The notes: generated from the letters alone by a model not told the origin. A DNA stretch of 64,000 nt from Bacillus velezensis (GCF_001461825.1 NZ_LLZC01000012.1:310001-374000); one strand, 5' to 3'; shown: positions 38,182-50,501, counted from the stretch's first letter. Numbers and translations: made by a program.

Positions 38182-40818
38182 ATGAAACACTTAACTTCTG
38201 CTGAAGTGCGTCAAATGTTTTTAGATTTCTTTAAAGAAAAAGGCCATGCCGTTGAACCGAGCGCCTCATTGGTTCCGCATGAAGATCCGTCTTTACTGTG
38301 GATCAACAGCGGCGTTGCGACGCTGAAAAAATACTTTGACGGCCGCGTTGTGCCGGAGAATCCGAGAATTGTAAACGCGCAAAAATCAATCCGCACAAAT
38401 GATATTGAAAATGTGGGGAAAACGGCGCGCCACCACACGTTCTTTGAGATGCTCGGAAACTTTTCCATCGGTGATTATTTTAAAGAAGAAGCCATCACGT
38501 GGGCATGGGAGTTTTTAACGAGCGAAAAGTGGATCGGCTTTGATCCGGAGCTGCTGTCTGTAACGGTTCACCCTGAGGATGAAGAAGCTTATACGCTATG
38601 GGCGGAAAAAATCGGCGTTCCGGAAGAAAGAATCATCCGTCTGGAAGGGAACTTCTGGGATATCGGCGAGGGCCCGAGCGGACCGAATACGGAAATTTTC
38701 TATGACCGCGGCGAGAAATACGGCAATGACCCGTCAGATTCTGAATTGTATCCGGGCGGCGAAAATGACCGCTATCTTGAAGTGTGGAACCTGGTATTCT
38801 CAGAGTTCAACCACAACCCGGACGGCACGTACACACCGCTTCCGAAGAAAAACATTGATACGGGCATGGGGCTTGAACGGATGGTCTCCGTGATTCAGGA
38901 CGTCCCGACAAACTTTGACACTGATTTGTTTATGCCGATTATTGAAGCGACAGAGCGCATTTCCGGAGATGTTTACGGAAAGGACGCAGCGAAGGATACG
39001 GCTTTTAAAGTGATTGCCGATCATATCAGAACGGTCGCATTTGCGGTAAGCGACGGAGCTCTGCCGTCAAATGAAGGGCGCGGGTATGTACTGAGACGCC
39101 TCTTGCGCCGGGCTGTGCGATACGCGAAAACCATCGGTATCAGCCGTCCGTTTATGTACGAGCTGGTACCGACTGTTGCAGGAATTATGGACGCTTTCTA
39201 TCCGGAGGTGAAAGAAAAGCAAGAGTTTATCGCCAAAGTCATCAAAACGGAGGAAGAGCGCTTCCATGAAACATTAAACGAAGGTCTGGCCATTTTATCC
39301 GACGTGATAAAGAAAGAGAAGGAAAAAGGCAGCGGCATCATCTCCGGAAAAGACGTATTCAAACTGTACGATACGTACGGATTCCCGGTTGAATTAACGG
39401 AGGAATACGCGGAAGATGAGCAAATGAAAGTTGACCATAGAGGCTTTGAAGCCGAAATGGAAAAACAGCGTGAACGGGCGAGAAATGCGCGCCAAGATGT
39501 AGGAAGCATGCAGGTTCAGGGCGGCGCATTGCGCGACATTACCGCAGAAAGCACATTTGTCGGCTACAGTGCCGTAAAAGCTGAAGCGAAGGTGATCGAG
39601 CTTCTTCACGACGGGCAATTAATCAGCGAGGCGCATGAAGGGGATACCGTCCAAATCCTTCTTGACAAAACGCCTTTCTATGCTGAAAGCGGCGGACAGA
39701 TCGGTGACAGAGGAGTGCTGAGAAGCGAGCAGGCTGTCGTAACCATTAAAGACGTGAAAAAAGCTCCGAACGGTCAGCATGTACACGAAGGCACGGTGGA
39801 TAGCGGCACGATTCAAAAAGGCGCAAGCGTGACGGCTGAAGTGGAAGATCAAATGAGAAGCGGCGTGGTGAAAAACCATACGGCTACCCACCTTCTGCAC
39901 CAGGCGCTGAAAGACGTTCTCGGCACACATGTCAACCAAGCGGGTTCACTCGTTACCGAAAACCGTCTGCGTTTTGACTTCTCTCATTTCGGTCAAGTGA
40001 CGAAAGAAGAACTTGAACGCATTGAAGGAATCGTCAACGAAAAAATCTGGGAGAGTATTCCGGTAGCGATTGATTTGAAACCGATCAATGAAGCAAAAGA
40101 AATGGGCGCGATGGCCCTGTTCGGCGAGAAATACGGCGATATCGTCCGCGTCGTACAAGTCGGAGATTACAGCCTTGAGCTTTGCGGCGGATGCCATGTC
40201 ACGAATACGGCTGAAATCGGTCTGTTTAAAATCGTATCCGAATCAGGGATCGGCGCAGGTACGCGAAGAATCGAAGCCGTAACAGGAAAAGGCGCTTATC
40301 AGGAAATGAACAGCCAGCTCAGCCTTCTGCAGCACGCTGCGGACGAGCTGAAATCAAACGTAAAAGACGTACCGAAGCGAATTCAGTCTCTTCAAGCGGA
40401 GCTGAAGGAAGCGCAAAGAGAAAATGAATCATTGCTCAGCAAACTCGGCAATGTGGAAGCCGGAGCCATTCTGTCTAAAGTAAAAGACATCGGCGGCGTA
40501 AAAGTGCTGGCTGAAAAAGTAAATGCGAAAGACATGAACCACCTTCGCACTATGGTGGATGATCTGAAAGCGAAGCTCGGTTCTGCGGTCATCATTCTCG
40601 GCGCCGTGCAAAACGGGAAAGTCAACCTTTCAGCAGGCGTGACGAAAGACCTGATCGAAAAAGGCCTTCACGCCGGCAAAATGGTCAAACAAGCGGCTGA
40701 AGTCTGCGGAGGCGGAGGCGGAGGCCGTCCGGACATGGCGCAGGCCGGCGGAAAGCAGCCTGAAAAATTGGAAGAGGCGCTCGCATCTGCGGAAGATTGG
40801 ATAAAATCCGTTTTATAA
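38182..40818 (+). CDS. alaS: AlaS, alanyl-tRNA synthetase
   Basis: An 878-residue class II synthetase of usual length. The aminoacylation core ([36 protein letters not shown]) is followed by the tRNA recognition domain, the editing domain with zinc ligands HTATHLLHQ and ELCGGCHV, and the C-terminal coiled coil ([20 protein letters not shown]) plus DHHA1 ([23 protein letters not shown]). A good AAGGAGG precedes the ATG at 38182. It is regulated by the T-box upstream and followed by ireB. Confidence 0.97.
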   Translation: MKHLTSAEVRQMFLDFFKEKGHAVEPSASLVPHEDPSLLWINSGVATLKKYFDGRVVPENPRIVNAQKSIRTNDIENVGKTARHHTFFEMLGNFSIGDYFKEEAITWAWEFLTSEKWIGFDPELLSVTVHPEDEEAYTLWAEKIGVPEERIIRLEGNFWDIGEGPSGPNTEIFYDRGEKYGNDPSDSELYPGGENDRYLEVWNLVFSEFNHNPDGTYTPLPKKNIDTGMGLERMVSVIQDVPTNFDTDLFMPIIEATERISGDVYGKDAAKDTAFKVIADHIRTVAFAVSDGALPSNEGRGYVLRRLLRRAVRYAKTIGISRPFMYELVPTVAGIMDAFYPEVKEKQEFIAKVIKTEEERFHETLNEGLAILSDVIKKEKEKGSGIISGKDVFKLYDTYGFPVELTEEYAEDEQMKVDHRGFEAEMEKQRERARNARQDVGSMQVQGGALRDITAESTFVGYSAVKAEAKVIELLHDGQLISEAHEGDTVQILLDKTPFYAESGGQIGDRGVLRSEQAVVTIKDVKKAPNGQHVHEGTVDSGTIQKGASVTAEVEDQMRSGVVKNHTATHLLHQALKDVLGTHVNQAGSLVTENRLRFDFSHFGQVTKEELERIEGIVNEKIWESIPVAIDLKPINEAKEMGAMALFGEKYGDIVRVVQVGDYSLELCGGCHVTNTAEIGLFKIVSESGIGAGTRRIEAVTGKGAYQEMNSQLSLLQHAADELKSNVKDVPKRIQSLQAELKEAQRENESLLSKLGNVEAGAILSKVKDIGGVKVLAEKVNAKDMNHLRTMVDDLKAKLGSAVIILGAVQNGKVNLSAGVTKDLIEKGLHAGKMVKQAAEVCGGGGGGRPDMAQAGGKQPEKLEEALASAEDWIKSVL

Positions 40819-40902
40819 TCCTTTCAACTAGTGTAGAATGATGATAAGATGAGGACCTCAGGCTGAACTTTGCCTGCGAATTTGGGAAAGAGGTGCAAAA
40901 CG

Positions 40903-41169
40903 GTGAGCTCGTTTGATAAAACGATGAAATTTAATTTCTCCGATGATTCTGCTGAAACAAACGTCGAAGAAGTGCTGATTACGGTATATGATGCGCTTCA
41001 GGAAAAGGGGTACAATCCTATCAACCAGATTGTCGGATACTTGCTGTCTGGAGATCCTGCATACATTCCTAGGCATCGCGACGCCCGGAACTTAATTCGC
41101 AAACTGGAACGTGACGAATTAATCGAGGAATTGGTAAAATCCTATCTAGAACAGCATAAAGAGGCGTAA
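40903..41169 (+). CDS. ireB: IreB-family regulator (YrzL, DUF965)
   Basis: An 88-residue soluble protein. The family (IreB in Enterococcus, YrzL in B. subtilis) is phosphorylated by the PASTA kinase IreK/PrkC and negatively affects cephalosporin resistance in Enterococcus. The conserved core [22 protein letters not shown] and [21 protein letters not shown] is intact. Start GTG at 40903 with AAAGAGGTG; the frame extends upstream to 40870 without a site. It sits between alaS and yqgF, the conserved order. Confidence 0.92.
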
Positions 41170-41177
41170 ATACATTC

Positions 41178-41594
41178 ATGAGAATATTGGGACTTGATCT
41201 TGGAACGAAAACACTCGGCGTAGCTTTAAGCGATGAAATGGGCTGGACCGCTCAAGGCATTGAGACGATAAAAATAAACGAGGCTGAAGGAGATTACGGT
41301 CTGGACCGTTTATCCGAGCTGATGAAAGACTATAATGTAGAGAAGATCGTGCTCGGTTTTCCGAAAAACATGAACGGGACGATCGGTCCGAGAGGCGAAG
41401 CCAGCCAAACATTTGCGAAACTGCTTGAAACAGCGTACAATGTCCCTGTTGTGCTGTGGGACGAGCGTCTGACGACGATGGCGGCTGAAAAAATGCTGAT
41501 CGCGGCTGACGTCAGCAGGCAAAAACGAAAAAAAGTCATTGATAAAATGGCGGCTGTCATGATCCTTCAAGGATATCTGGACAGTTTAAACTAA
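41178..41594 (+). CDS. yrrK: YqgF/RuvX-family RNase H-like nuclease (YrrK)
   Basis: A 138-residue protein with the RNase H-like fold; the family processes the 5' end of pre-16S rRNA and may also act on DNA junctions. The opening [19 protein letters not shown] carries the first catalytic Asp, with the later acidic motifs [13 protein letters not shown] and [17 protein letters not shown]. The ATG at 41178 follows the ireB stop by 8 nt in the alaS-ireB-yrrK-yrzB run. Confidence 0.93.
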
Positions 41595-41606
41595 GAGGTG
41601 AAAGAA

Positions 41607-41888
41607 ATGGAACACGGCGAAAAACACATTACAATTGTCGATGATCAAGGCAACGAACAGCTTTGCGAAGTGCTGTTCACATTTGAAAACGACACATTCA
41701 ACAAATCTTACGTACTTTATTATCCGATTGATGCTCAAGACGATGATGAAATCGAAATTCACGCTTCAAGCTTCGAACCGAACGAAAACGGTGAAGACGG
41801 CGAACTGATGCCGATTGAAACCGATGAAGAGTGGGAAATGATCGAAGAAACGCTGAACACGTTTTTAGCGGAAGAAGACGAAGAATAA
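41607..41888 (+). CDS. yrzB: YrzB, DUF1292 acidic protein
   Basis: A 93-residue, strongly acidic cytoplasmic protein of the DUF1292 family ([48 protein letters not shown]). Function unknown. The ATG at 41607 has AAGAGGTG 6 nt upstream; an in-frame GTG at 41598 overlaps that site. Last gene of the alaS-ireB-yrrK-yrzB run, closed by a strong terminator. Confidence 0.9.
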   Translation: MEHGEKHITIVDDQGNEQLCEVLFTFENDTFNKSYVLYYPIDAQDDDEIEIHASSFEPNENGEDGELMPIETDEEWEMIEETLNTFLAEEDEE

Positions 41889-41895
41889 AATGAAC

Positions 41896-41937
41896 GGAAA
41901 AAGCCGGAGCGCATATGCGCTTCGGCTTTTTTTTTGT
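41896..41937 (+). terminator. Intrinsic terminator after yrzB
   Basis: AAAAGCCG and CGGCTTTT with an inner AGCGCAT/ATGCGCT helix, then nine T. Confidence 0.92.
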
Positions 41938-41999
41938 AATAAATTGCCGAATGCACATGAATCATGTAGTATAAGAGCTGTTGGGAGGAAAATACTTGT

Positions 42000-43896
<1,897 letters not shown>

Positions 43897-43902
43897 AGGA
43901 TC

Positions 43903-44832
43903 ATGAAAAAACCTGAACTTTTGGTGACTCCGACTTCTGTACAGGATATTCTTCCGCTCATTCAAGCGGGCGCAACGGCCCTGTTAGTCGGAGAACAGAG
44001 ATACGGCCTGAGACTGGCCGGTGAATTTTCAAGAGAAGATATAAAAGAAGCCGTAAAGACAGCTCATCAGGAAGGCGCGAAAGTGTACGCCGCCGTGAAT
44101 GCTATTTTTCACAACGAAAAAGTGGACGAGCTGAACGGCTATCTTGCCTTTTTGCAGGAGGCCGGCGTTGATGCGGCTGTTTTCGGTGATCCGGCCGTTT
44201 TAATGGCGGCGCGTGAAGCGGCTCCCGAGCTTAAACTGCACTGGAGCACGGAAACAACGGGAACCAACTACTATTCCTGCAATTACTGGGGACGCAAAGG
44301 CGCACGGCGGGCAGTGCTGGCTAAGGAATTAAATATGGACAGCATCATTGACATAAAAGAAAACGCCGAAGTCGAAATTGAAATTCAAATCCACGGCATG
44401 ACGTGCATGTTCCAATCGAAGCGTTCTTTAGTGGGCCATTACTTCGAATACCAGGGTAAAGTCATGGACATCGAACAGAAGAAAAAAGAAGCGGGAATGT
44501 TTCTGCATGACAAGGAACGGGGCAATAAATACCCGATTTTTGAAGATGAAAACGGCACGCACATCATGAGCCCGAACGATGTGTGCATGATTGATGAATT
44601 AGAGGACCTGATGGATGCCGGCATCGATTCTTTCAAAATCGACGGAGTTTTGAAGTCTCCTGAATACTTAACTGAAGTGACCCGCATGTACAGAGAAGCA
44701 ATCGATTTGTGCTTCGAAAGCCGAGAGACATACGAAGAGAAAAAAGAGAGCTGGATAGAGCGGATTGAAAGCATTCAGCCTGTGAACAGAAGCATCGACA
44801 CAGGATTCTTCTTTAAAGAAACGGTCTATTAA
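43903..44832 (+). CDS. trhP1: TrhP1 (YrrN), U32-family tRNA hydroxylation protein
   Basis: A 309-residue U32 'peptidase' family protein. U32 proteins of this branch take part, with iron-sulfur and prephenate-dependent chemistry, in 5-hydroxylation of U34 of tRNA (TrhP in E. coli). Visible motifs are LLVGEQRYGLRLAGEFS near residue 28, EIQIHGMTCMFQSKRSLVGHYFEYQG and DSFKIDGVLKSPEYL. Pairs with trhP2 17 nt downstream; both are shorter and longer halves of a two-gene arrangement in Bacillus. The ATG at 43903 has AAGAGGTGAAGG. Confidence 0.87.
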   Translation: MKKPELLVTPTSVQDILPLIQAGATALLVGEQRYGLRLAGEFSREDIKEAVKTAHQEGAKVYAAVNAIFHNEKVDELNGYLAFLQEAGVDAAVFGDPAVLMAAREAAPELKLHWSTETTGTNYYSCNYWGRKGARRAVLAKELNMDSIIDIKENAEVEIEIQIHGMTCMFQSKRSLVGHYFEYQGKVMDIEQKKKEAGMFLHDKERGNKYPIFEDENGTHIMSPNDVCMIDELEDLMDAGIDSFKIDGVLKSPEYLTEVTRMYREAIDLCFESRETYEEKKESWIERIESIQPVNRSIDTGFFFKETVY

Positions 44833-44849
44833 AAAGGAGGGTGCAACGG

Positions 44850-46118
44850 ATGACAGCCGTAAATCAAACCATTTCCAAAGTCGTAAACGGAAAACGCGTC
44901 ATTACGAAAAAACCTGAACTCCTTGCTCCGGCAGGAAACCTTGAAAAATTAAAAATTGCCGTTCATTACGGAGCGGACGCGGTTTTTATCGGAGGACAGG
45001 AATACGGACTCCGCTCAAATGCGGATAACTTCTCAATAGAAGAAATCGCAGAGGGCGTAGAATTTGCCAAAAAATACGGGGCAAAAATATATGTGACAAC
45101 AAACATTTTCGCCCATAATGAAAATATGGACGGTCTGGAAGAATACTTAAAAGCGTTGGGTGACGCAAAAGTTGCCGGAATTATCGTCGCTGATCCGCTG
45201 ATTATTGAAACATGCCGGAGAGTGGCCCCGGATGTAGAAATTCACCTCAGCACACAGCAGTCCCTTTCCAACTGGAAAGCGGTGCAGTTCTGGAAAGAAG
45301 AAGGGCTTGACCGCGTGGTGCTTGCCCGTGAAACGAGCGGACTGGAAATTAAAGAAATGAAGGAAAAGGTGGATATTGAAATTGAAACCTTTATCCACGG
45401 CGCCATGTGTATCGCTTATTCAGGCCGATGCGTGCTGAGCAATCACATGACGGCCCGGGATTCCAACCGCGGCGGCTGCTGTCAGTCCTGCCGCTGGGAT
45501 TATGACCTGTATCAGACAGACGGTGCAAACGCGGTCGCACTCTATGATGAAGAAGACGCTCCGTTTGCGATGAGCCCGAAAGATTTAAAATTGATTGAAT
45601 CCATTCCGCAAATGATCGAGATGGGCATCGACAGCCTGAAAATTGAAGGCCGGATGAAATCAATTCATTACGTTGCGACGGTTGTCAGCGTGTATCGCAA
45701 AGTCATCGACGCATACTGCGCTGATCCTGAAAACTTTGTCATTCAAAAAGAATGGCTGGATGAGCTGGACAAATGTGCAAACCGGGATACCGCGCCTGCT
45801 TTCTTTGAAGGCACGCCTGGGTATGAAGAGCAGATGTTCGGTGAACACGGAAAGAAAACAACATTTGATTTTGCCGGTCTCGTGCTCGCGTATAACGAGG
45901 ACACTCAAATGGTGACGCTCCAGCAGCGCAATTTCTTTAAACAAGGTGACGAAGTGGAATTTTTCGGTCCTGAAATCGACAATTTCACATTCACAATCGG
46001 CACTATTTGGGACGAAGACGGAAACGAGCTTGATGCTGCCCGCCATCCCCTGCAAATCGTTACATTTAAAGTAGACAAAAAGATTTATCCGAGCAACATG
46101 ATGAGAAAGGGGAAGTAA
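44850..46118 (+). CDS. trhP2: TrhP2 (YrrO), U32-family tRNA hydroxylation protein
   Basis: A 422-residue U32 protein, longer than its neighbour by a C-terminal beta domain (about 330-422). N-terminus KPELLAPAGNLEKLKIAVHYGADAVF; the cysteine-rich iron-sulfur-binding part is GAMCIAYSGRCVLSN followed by NRGGCCQSCRW, and IDSLKIEGRMKSIHYVATVV. It should work with TrhP1 to form ho5U34, the substrate of TrmR. The ATG at 44850 lies 9 nt after AAGGAGG; an in-frame GTG at 44841 overlaps the site. udk follows 6 nt after the stop. Confidence 0.88.
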   Translation: MTAVNQTISKVVNGKRVITKKPELLAPAGNLEKLKIAVHYGADAVFIGGQEYGLRSNADNFSIEEIAEGVEFAKKYGAKIYVTTNIFAHNENMDGLEEYLKALGDAKVAGIIVADPLIIETCRRVAPDVEIHLSTQQSLSNWKAVQFWKEEGLDRVVLARETSGLEIKEMKEKVDIEIETFIHGAMCIAYSGRCVLSNHMTARDSNRGGCCQSCRWDYDLYQTDGANAVALYDEEDAPFAMSPKDLKLIESIPQMIEMGIDSLKIEGRMKSIHYVATVVSVYRKVIDAYCADPENFVIQKEWLDELDKCANRDTAPAFFEGTPGYEEQMFGEHGKKTTFDFAGLVLAYNEDTQMVTLQQRNFFKQGDEVEFFGPEIDNFTFTIGTIWDEDGNELDAARHPLQIVTFKVDKKIYPSNMMRKGK

Positions 46119-46124
46119 TCACCA

Positions 46125-46760
46125 ATGGGTAAGAGTCCTGTAGTTATAGGCATCGCAGGAGGTTCCGGATCAGGAAAAACAAGCGTCACCCGTTCCATCT
46201 ATGAACAGTTTAAAGGACACTCGATTTTAATGATCCAGCAAGACCTTTATTATAAAGACCAAAGCCATCTTCCGTTTGAAGAAAGGCTGAACACAAACTA
46301 TGATCACCCGCTCGCATTTGATAATGACTATTTAATAGAGCATATTCAAGAGCTTTTGAATTACCGGCCGATAGAAAAGCCGATTTATGATTATAAACTG
46401 CATACGCGTTCTGAGGAAACCATTCCGGTTGAGCCGAAGGATGTCATAATTCTGGAAGGCATTCTCGTTCTCGAAGATAAAAGGCTTCGCGACCTCATGG
46501 ATATGAAACTTTATGTTGACACGGACGCGGATCTCCGTATCATCAGACGGATTATGAGAGATATTAACGAAAGAGGCCGTTCAATCGATTCTGTCATTGA
46601 GCAGTATGTGTCCGTCGTCAGACCGATGCACAATCAGTTTGTTGAACCGACGAAACGCTACGCGGACATCATTATTCCGGAAGGCGGGCAAAACCACGTC
46701 GCAATCGATCTGATGGTCACGAAGATTCAAACGATCCTTGAACAAAATGCAATTTTGTAA
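46125..46760 (+). CDS. udk: Udk, uridine kinase
   Basis: A 211-residue kinase phosphorylating uridine and cytidine for pyrimidine salvage. The P-loop is [13 protein letters not shown] (9-21), with DLYYKDQ (about 41-47) and [12 protein letters not shown]-like [12 protein letters not shown] in substrate binding, and a lid [13 protein letters not shown]. It follows trhP2 by 6 nt and appears to be the last gene of the trmR-trhP1-trhP2-udk run. A weak hairpin follows. Confidence 0.95.
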   Translation: MGKSPVVIGIAGGSGSGKTSVTRSIYEQFKGHSILMIQQDLYYKDQSHLPFEERLNTNYDHPLAFDNDYLIEHIQELLNYRPIEKPIYDYKLHTRSEETIPVEPKDVIILEGILVLEDKRLRDLMDMKLYVDTDADLRIIRRIMRDINERGRSIDSVIEQYVSVVRPMHNQFVEPTKRYADIIIPEGGQNHVAIDLMVTKIQTILEQNAIL

Positions 46761-46807
46761 TACCATAGCATAGACATAAATAACTCAGACCATATTATGT
46801 ATAGGCT

Positions 46808-46838
46808 GGAAGGGAATGAGACAGTTCCCTTCTTTCCC
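46808..46838 (+). terminator. Possible terminator of udk
   Basis: GAAGGGAA (46809-46816) pairs with TTCCCTTC (46825-46832), followed by a pyrimidine stretch TTTCC. The rest of the 46761-47013 gap has a second hairpin at 46907-46947. Confidence 0.5.
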
Positions 46839-46906
46839 TGTTTATAAACCGAAACATTTGCAGAAAACACACATTCAGTTTAAGATAAACAGTACCTATA
46901 TGGGAG

Positions 46907-46951
46907 AGAAGAACGAGGACTGCCCTGTGTTCTCATTCTTGATTTTTTCGT
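46907..46951 (+). terminator. Hairpin with T-run in the greA leader
   Basis: AAGAACGAG and CTCATTCTT (one mismatch) around a 14-nt loop, then GATTTTTTCG. It may be a second terminator of udk or a greA attenuator; cannot tell from sequence. Confidence 0.45.
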
Positions 46952-47013
46952 TTATGCTCTCATACATAATCACACGTTATTGTTGAGGGACAACCACCAA
47001 GGAGTGAAGGAAC

Positions 47014-47487
47014 ATGGCACAAGAAAAAGTTTTTCCGATGACTCACGAAGGAAAACAAAAACTTGAACAAGAATTAGAGCAATTGAAAACGGTTAAACGT
47101 AAAGAAGTAGTAGAACGCATTAAAATCGCAAGAAGCTTCGGAGATCTGTCAGAGAACTCTGAGTATGATTCTGCAAAAGAAGAACAGGCATTTGTGGAAG
47201 GGCGCATCACGACGCTTGAAAACATGATCCGGAATGCGAAAATCATCGAGGACGACGGCGGTTCAAATGTAGTCGGTTTGGGAAAAACCGTATCATTTAT
47301 CGAATTGCCGGACGGTGAAGAAGAATCTTACACGATTGTCGGAAGCGCTGAAGCTGATCCGTTTGAAGGAAAAATTTCAAACGACTCGCCAATCGCCAAA
47401 AGCCTGCTCGGCAGAAAAGTGGACGAAGAAGTGACAGTTCAGACGCCGGGCGGAGAAATGCTCGTGAAAATTGTGAAAATTTCATAA
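47014..47487 (+). CDS. greA: GreA, transcription elongation factor
   Basis: GreA (157 residues) reactivates backtracked RNA polymerase by stimulating transcript cleavage. The N-terminal coiled coil carries the acidic tip ([24 protein letters not shown]), and the C-terminal FKBP-like domain has [31 protein letters not shown]. The start at 47014 has AAGGAGTGAAGG. It closes with a terminator whose downstream arm overlaps the pbpI ribosome binding site. Confidence 0.96.
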   Translation: MAQEKVFPMTHEGKQKLEQELEQLKTVKRKEVVERIKIARSFGDLSENSEYDSAKEEQAFVEGRITTLENMIRNAKIIEDDGGSNVVGLGKTVSFIELPDGEEESYTIVGSAEADPFEGKISNDSPIAKSLLGRKVDEEVTVQTPGGEMLVKIVKIS

Positions 47488-47501
47488 GATCCGTTTAACA
47501 A

Positions 47502-47540
47502 TGAAACACCTCGTCCAAAATGTGGATGAGGTGTTTTTTT
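47502..47540 (+). terminator. Terminator of greA, overlapping the pbpI translation start region
   Basis: AACACCTC (47503-47510) and GAGGTGTT (47527-47534) with inner TCCA/TGGA, then seven T ending just before the pbpI ATG at 47541. Confidence 0.88.
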
Positions 47541-49295
47541 ATGATCGTATCAAAAAGGCTGAAAACGGCCGTGATTTGTTTTCTGCTCGTGTTTTTCTTT
47601 CTCCTTGCGAGGCTGGCTGAAATTCAGCTGTTTTTTACAGAATCTTTTTCAAAATCCAATATTAATCTGATTCAGGAAAGCGTCAAGCAGCGGACGGAAG
47701 AAGTCCTTATTTCAGACGGACGCGGCTCTTTTCTTGATCGGAACGGCAAAGAACTGACCGGAAAAAAGCAGCCTGCCGTCATACTGTTTCCCTTTCTCGT
47801 GACGCAGGATTGGCCGGTTGACCGGGTATCAGACATTCTCGGAATGAAACAGAGGGAGCTCAGGCAGCTGCTCACGGAAGCAAAAAAACCGGTGATCCTG
47901 AACAGCAGAAAAATAAAACATTTGACGAAACAATCCGTGTCAAATATCAATTCTTTGAAATATCCCGGCATTTACGGCGTATATATGAAAGACAGCAAAG
48001 AAACAAACATAGCCGCTCATCTGTTGGGCGCGACAAACCAGGACCCTGAGCTTTTGAAAAAGAAATACCCCGGCAGGAAGGAACTGCCGATCACGGCAAA
48101 AATCGGGACAAGCGGGATGGAGCGGACGTTTGATGAGTTTTTACTGGCGGATCAGGACACAAAACTTTTGTATCATGTCGACGGAAGGGGAAACCCTTTA
48201 TTCGGAATGGACGTCAAATATACGGCTGAAGCAAACGCGTTTTATCCGCTGCAAGTCAAAACCTCCATCGACCGCAATATTCAAAAAGCAATGGAAGATG
48301 TATTGAAAGACCGCGGGTTAAAAAAGGGGGGAGCCGTCCTTTTAGACATTGAAAAAAGCAGTGTGCTCGGAATGGTATCTAAGCCTGACGCCGACATGTC
48401 AAAGCAGCAGACATTGCAAAATTACATGCTGACGCCGATTTATCCGGGATCAGTATTTAAAACGGTGATCGCCGCAGCCGCAATAGAACAAAACGAAGTG
48501 AAGCCGGGCACATCCTTTAACTGCAATCTCAACCTGTACGGAGAGCCGGGGGATGACAAAGGCACGCTCAGTTTTGGAGAAAGCTTTGCCCAAAGCTGCA
48601 ATTATACGTTTACAAGCCTTGCGGAAAAATTGATCAAAAAAGATGATTCCGTTATTGAAAACATGGCGGAAAAACTCGGTCTCACCCAGCGGGCGGGCTG
48701 GGAAGGCAAGCTGTACCGGGAAGACCGATTCAGGCAGCTGTATAATGAAAAAAGCGGGGTCATTTGGGGAGATGACAAAGACAAAACCGTAAAAAAAGCC
48801 GTCGCACAGACGGCGATCGGGCAAAAAAACGTGAAAGTCACCCCTCTTGAAGTCGCCAATATGATGGCGGCGATCGCGCGCGGCGGTGAAAAAAAACAAG
48901 TCAAAATCGCGGACAAAATTGAATACAAAAACAAAACGACGATGGCGTCATTCAAAGATCAGCAGTTAAAAGGGGAAAACATCGACAAATATACGGCGCA
49001 GCAGCTTCAAAAAATTCTCAGAGAAGTCGTCACCTCACCGAAAGGAACCGGCCGAAGGTTTCAGGACCTGCCGTATGAGATAGCAGGCAAATCGGGAACG
49101 GCCCAGACGGGAATGTTCACAAAAGAAAAACAGACGCTTTACCACAAATGGTTTGCGGGATACTTTCCCGCGGACAAGCCGAAATACGCTCTCGTGGTGC
49201 TGCACATGGACACGCCGGGGGATAAGGCTCTGACAAATACAGTGTTTTATGATATTGTTAAAAAGGTACATGAAAATGAAATAAATCAGACATAG
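47541..49295 (+). CDS. pbpI: PbpI (YrrR), sporulation-linked class B penicillin-binding protein
   Basis: A 584-residue bitopic transpeptidase. One N-terminal helix (about 9-29), PBP dimerisation domain (about 55-225) and transpeptidase domain with SVFK (S304, K307), SCN (near 351) and KSGT (517-520). Homologues are class B PBPs of the septal/elongation type; in B. subtilis pbpI is under sigma-F, so a forespore role is likely. The frame continues upstream to 47520 but the ATG at 47541 is 7 nt after GAGGTG. yrrS follows. Note that GAGGTG is the 3' arm of the greA terminator. Confidence 0.9.
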   Translation: MIVSKRLKTAVICFLLVFFFLLARLAEIQLFFTESFSKSNINLIQESVKQRTEEVLISDGRGSFLDRNGKELTGKKQPAVILFPFLVTQDWPVDRVSDILGMKQRELRQLLTEAKKPVILNSRKIKHLTKQSVSNINSLKYPGIYGVYMKDSKETNIAAHLLGATNQDPELLKKKYPGRKELPITAKIGTSGMERTFDEFLLADQDTKLLYHVDGRGNPLFGMDVKYTAEANAFYPLQVKTSIDRNIQKAMEDVLKDRGLKKGGAVLLDIEKSSVLGMVSKPDADMSKQQTLQNYMLTPIYPGSVFKTVIAAAAIEQNEVKPGTSFNCNLNLYGEPGDDKGTLSFGESFAQSCNYTFTSLAEKLIKKDDSVIENMAEKLGLTQRAGWEGKLYREDRFRQLYNEKSGVIWGDDKDKTVKKAVAQTAIGQKNVKVTPLEVANMMAAIARGGEKKQVKIADKIEYKNKTTMASFKDQQLKGENIDKYTAQQLQKILREVVTSPKGTGRRFQDLPYEIAGKSGTAQTGMFTKEKQTLYHKWFAGYFPADKPKYALVVLHMDTPGDKALTNTVFYDIVKKVHENEINQT

Positions 49296-49358
49296 AACAA
49301 CCGCTCAGCCCATGTTAAAATATATGCTGAGCAAGAGGGATAAAGGAGTGCAGAATGA

Positions 49359-50075
49359 TTGAGCAATAAACAATCTCGTTTTGAAAACCGTGATAAGCGC
49401 AGAAAAGCAAATATGGTGCTTAACATTTTAATTGCTATCGTATCTATTCTTATTGTCGTCGTTGCCGTCAGCCTCTTCATCAACAGTCCGTCGGGCGACG
49501 TGAGCGAAAAAGCGGACACGAGCCAGAAGCAGGAAACACCTGCATCAGGCAAGACGAAGCAGACATCGGATGAAGACATAAAAGACAGCAAAAAAGATAC
49601 GGCATCAGACGATGACAAAAAAGATAAACAGGATAAGGACACATCTGATTCATCTTCAGACTCTGACAGCAAAAAAGACGATGATTCATCGAAAAGTGAT
49701 GACAGCAGCAAAAAAGACTCTGATTCAAGCGATCCTTTTAAAGGCGCAAAAATAACAGAGGGCGGCTCATCAAGCGATGTCGAGAAAACAATTGTTAACC
49801 CAAAATGGAAAGCGGTCGGCACAAAGCAGACGGGAGAACATGCGGCGACGTATGACTCAAGCTCTGAAGACTGGGCCGAAATGCTTGACGCCATCTCTTA
49901 CGCAACCGGCGTGTCAAAAGATCACATGACAGTGCTGTGGCTCGGAAACAATGGAAGCCCGCAAGATGCGAAGGGTAAAGTTTTAGACAAAACGAACGGC
50001 AAAAAGTATCAGGTCACCATCACTTGGAAAGACAAAAAAGGCTGGAAGCCGACAAAAGTAGAAACCTTAAAATAA
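49359..50075 (+). CDS. yrrS: YrrS, DUF1510 single-pass membrane protein
   Basis: A 238-residue protein with an N-terminal basic segment (NKQSRFENRDKRRKAN), one membrane helix (about 20-42), a long low-complexity Lys/Asp/Ser/Thr linker (about 45-125) and a C-terminal DUF1510 domain (KWKAVGTKQTGEHAATYD, DWAEMLDAISYATGVSKDHMTVLWLG). The start is a TTG at 49359, 8 nt after AAAGGAGTG. It is downstream of pbpI with a short gap, and in B. subtilis is also sporulation-linked. The linker coding sequence gives long false frames on the opposite strand. Confidence 0.88.
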   Translation: MSNKQSRFENRDKRRKANMVLNILIAIVSILIVVVAVSLFINSPSGDVSEKADTSQKQETPASGKTKQTSDEDIKDSKKDTASDDDKKDKQDKDTSDSSSDSDSKKDDDSSKSDDSSKKDSDSSDPFKGAKITEGGSSSDVEKTIVNPKWKAVGTKQTGEHAATYDSSSEDWAEMLDAISYATGVSKDHMTVLWLGNNGSPQDAKGKVLDKTNGKKYQVTITWKDKKGWKPTKVETLK

Positions 50076-50077
50076 CC

Positions 50078-50112
50078 GCAAAAAAGCAGCTGAGTAATCA
50101 GCTGCTTTTTTC
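50078..50112. terminator. Bidirectional terminator between yrrS and yrzA
   Basis: AAAAAAGCAGCTGA and TCAGCTGCTTTTTT around GTAA. Confidence 0.92.
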
Positions 50113-50114
50113 TG

Positions 50115-50318
50115 TCATACGTCAGCTGAAAAATGCACCGACGCACTGTAAAGGATTCTGCCGTCAACGGCCGTCACCTGATGGGATACGGAACGGACGC
50201 GAAGCATAATCGCCTGGTTGTTTTCAATCTGAACGTTTATTTTCTTTTCAAGCTCCTGCAAAGATGCCGCTTCGAAAAACTCTACTTTATCTTTGATTAA
50301 ATCCAATTGAAAATTCAT
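50115..50318 (-). CDS. yrzA: YrzA, DUF2536 small protein (67 aa)
   Basis: A 67-residue soluble protein (MNFQLDLIKDKVEFFEA..., SVSHQVTAVDGRILYSASVHF). Function unknown; conserved in Bacillus. The ATG at 50318 (reverse) follows AGGAGGATC. An in-frame extension to 50396 lacks a ribosome binding site. Single gene, sharing the terminator with yrrS; its 5' region backs onto the yrrT promoter. Confidence 0.85.
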   Translation of the reverse strand: MNFQLDLIKDKVEFFEAASLQELEKKINVQIENNQAIMLRVRSVSHQVTAVDGRILYSASVHFSADV

Positions 50319-50423
50319 CAGTACAGATCCTCCTGATTTTTCTTCTGAGTCAATGAAAGTATAAGCCTTTCTGCCGTAATTGCGCAATAATCCCAAAGTA
50401 TTTTAGTACCCTTCCATTCTTTT

Positions 50424-50478
50424 TTGTGATAGGATAGTAACTGTTCCATGATTAATCCATACTATACTCATAGGAATT
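50424..50478 (+). promoter_or_regulatory. Predicted promoter and partial CymR-like operator of the yrrT operon
   Basis: TTGTGA (50424-50429) and CATGAT (50447-50452) with a 17-nt spacer are a possible promoter. ATAGGAATTAT at 50470-50480 matches the ATNGGAATT half of the CymR box; the other half is degenerate. CymR is encoded in this window. Both calls are tentative. Confidence 0.4.
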
Positions 50479-50501
50479 ATAAAATATGGAGAGTGAAAAA
50501 T

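Noticed and set aside
46900-46986. A 28-codon ORF before greA
   Set aside because: No ribosome binding site and it overlaps a hairpin; kept only as a note.
49286-49894. A Ser-rich 202-codon frame on the reverse strand
   Set aside because: It is the complement of the Lys/Asp/Ser linker of yrrS; low complexity produces it by chance.
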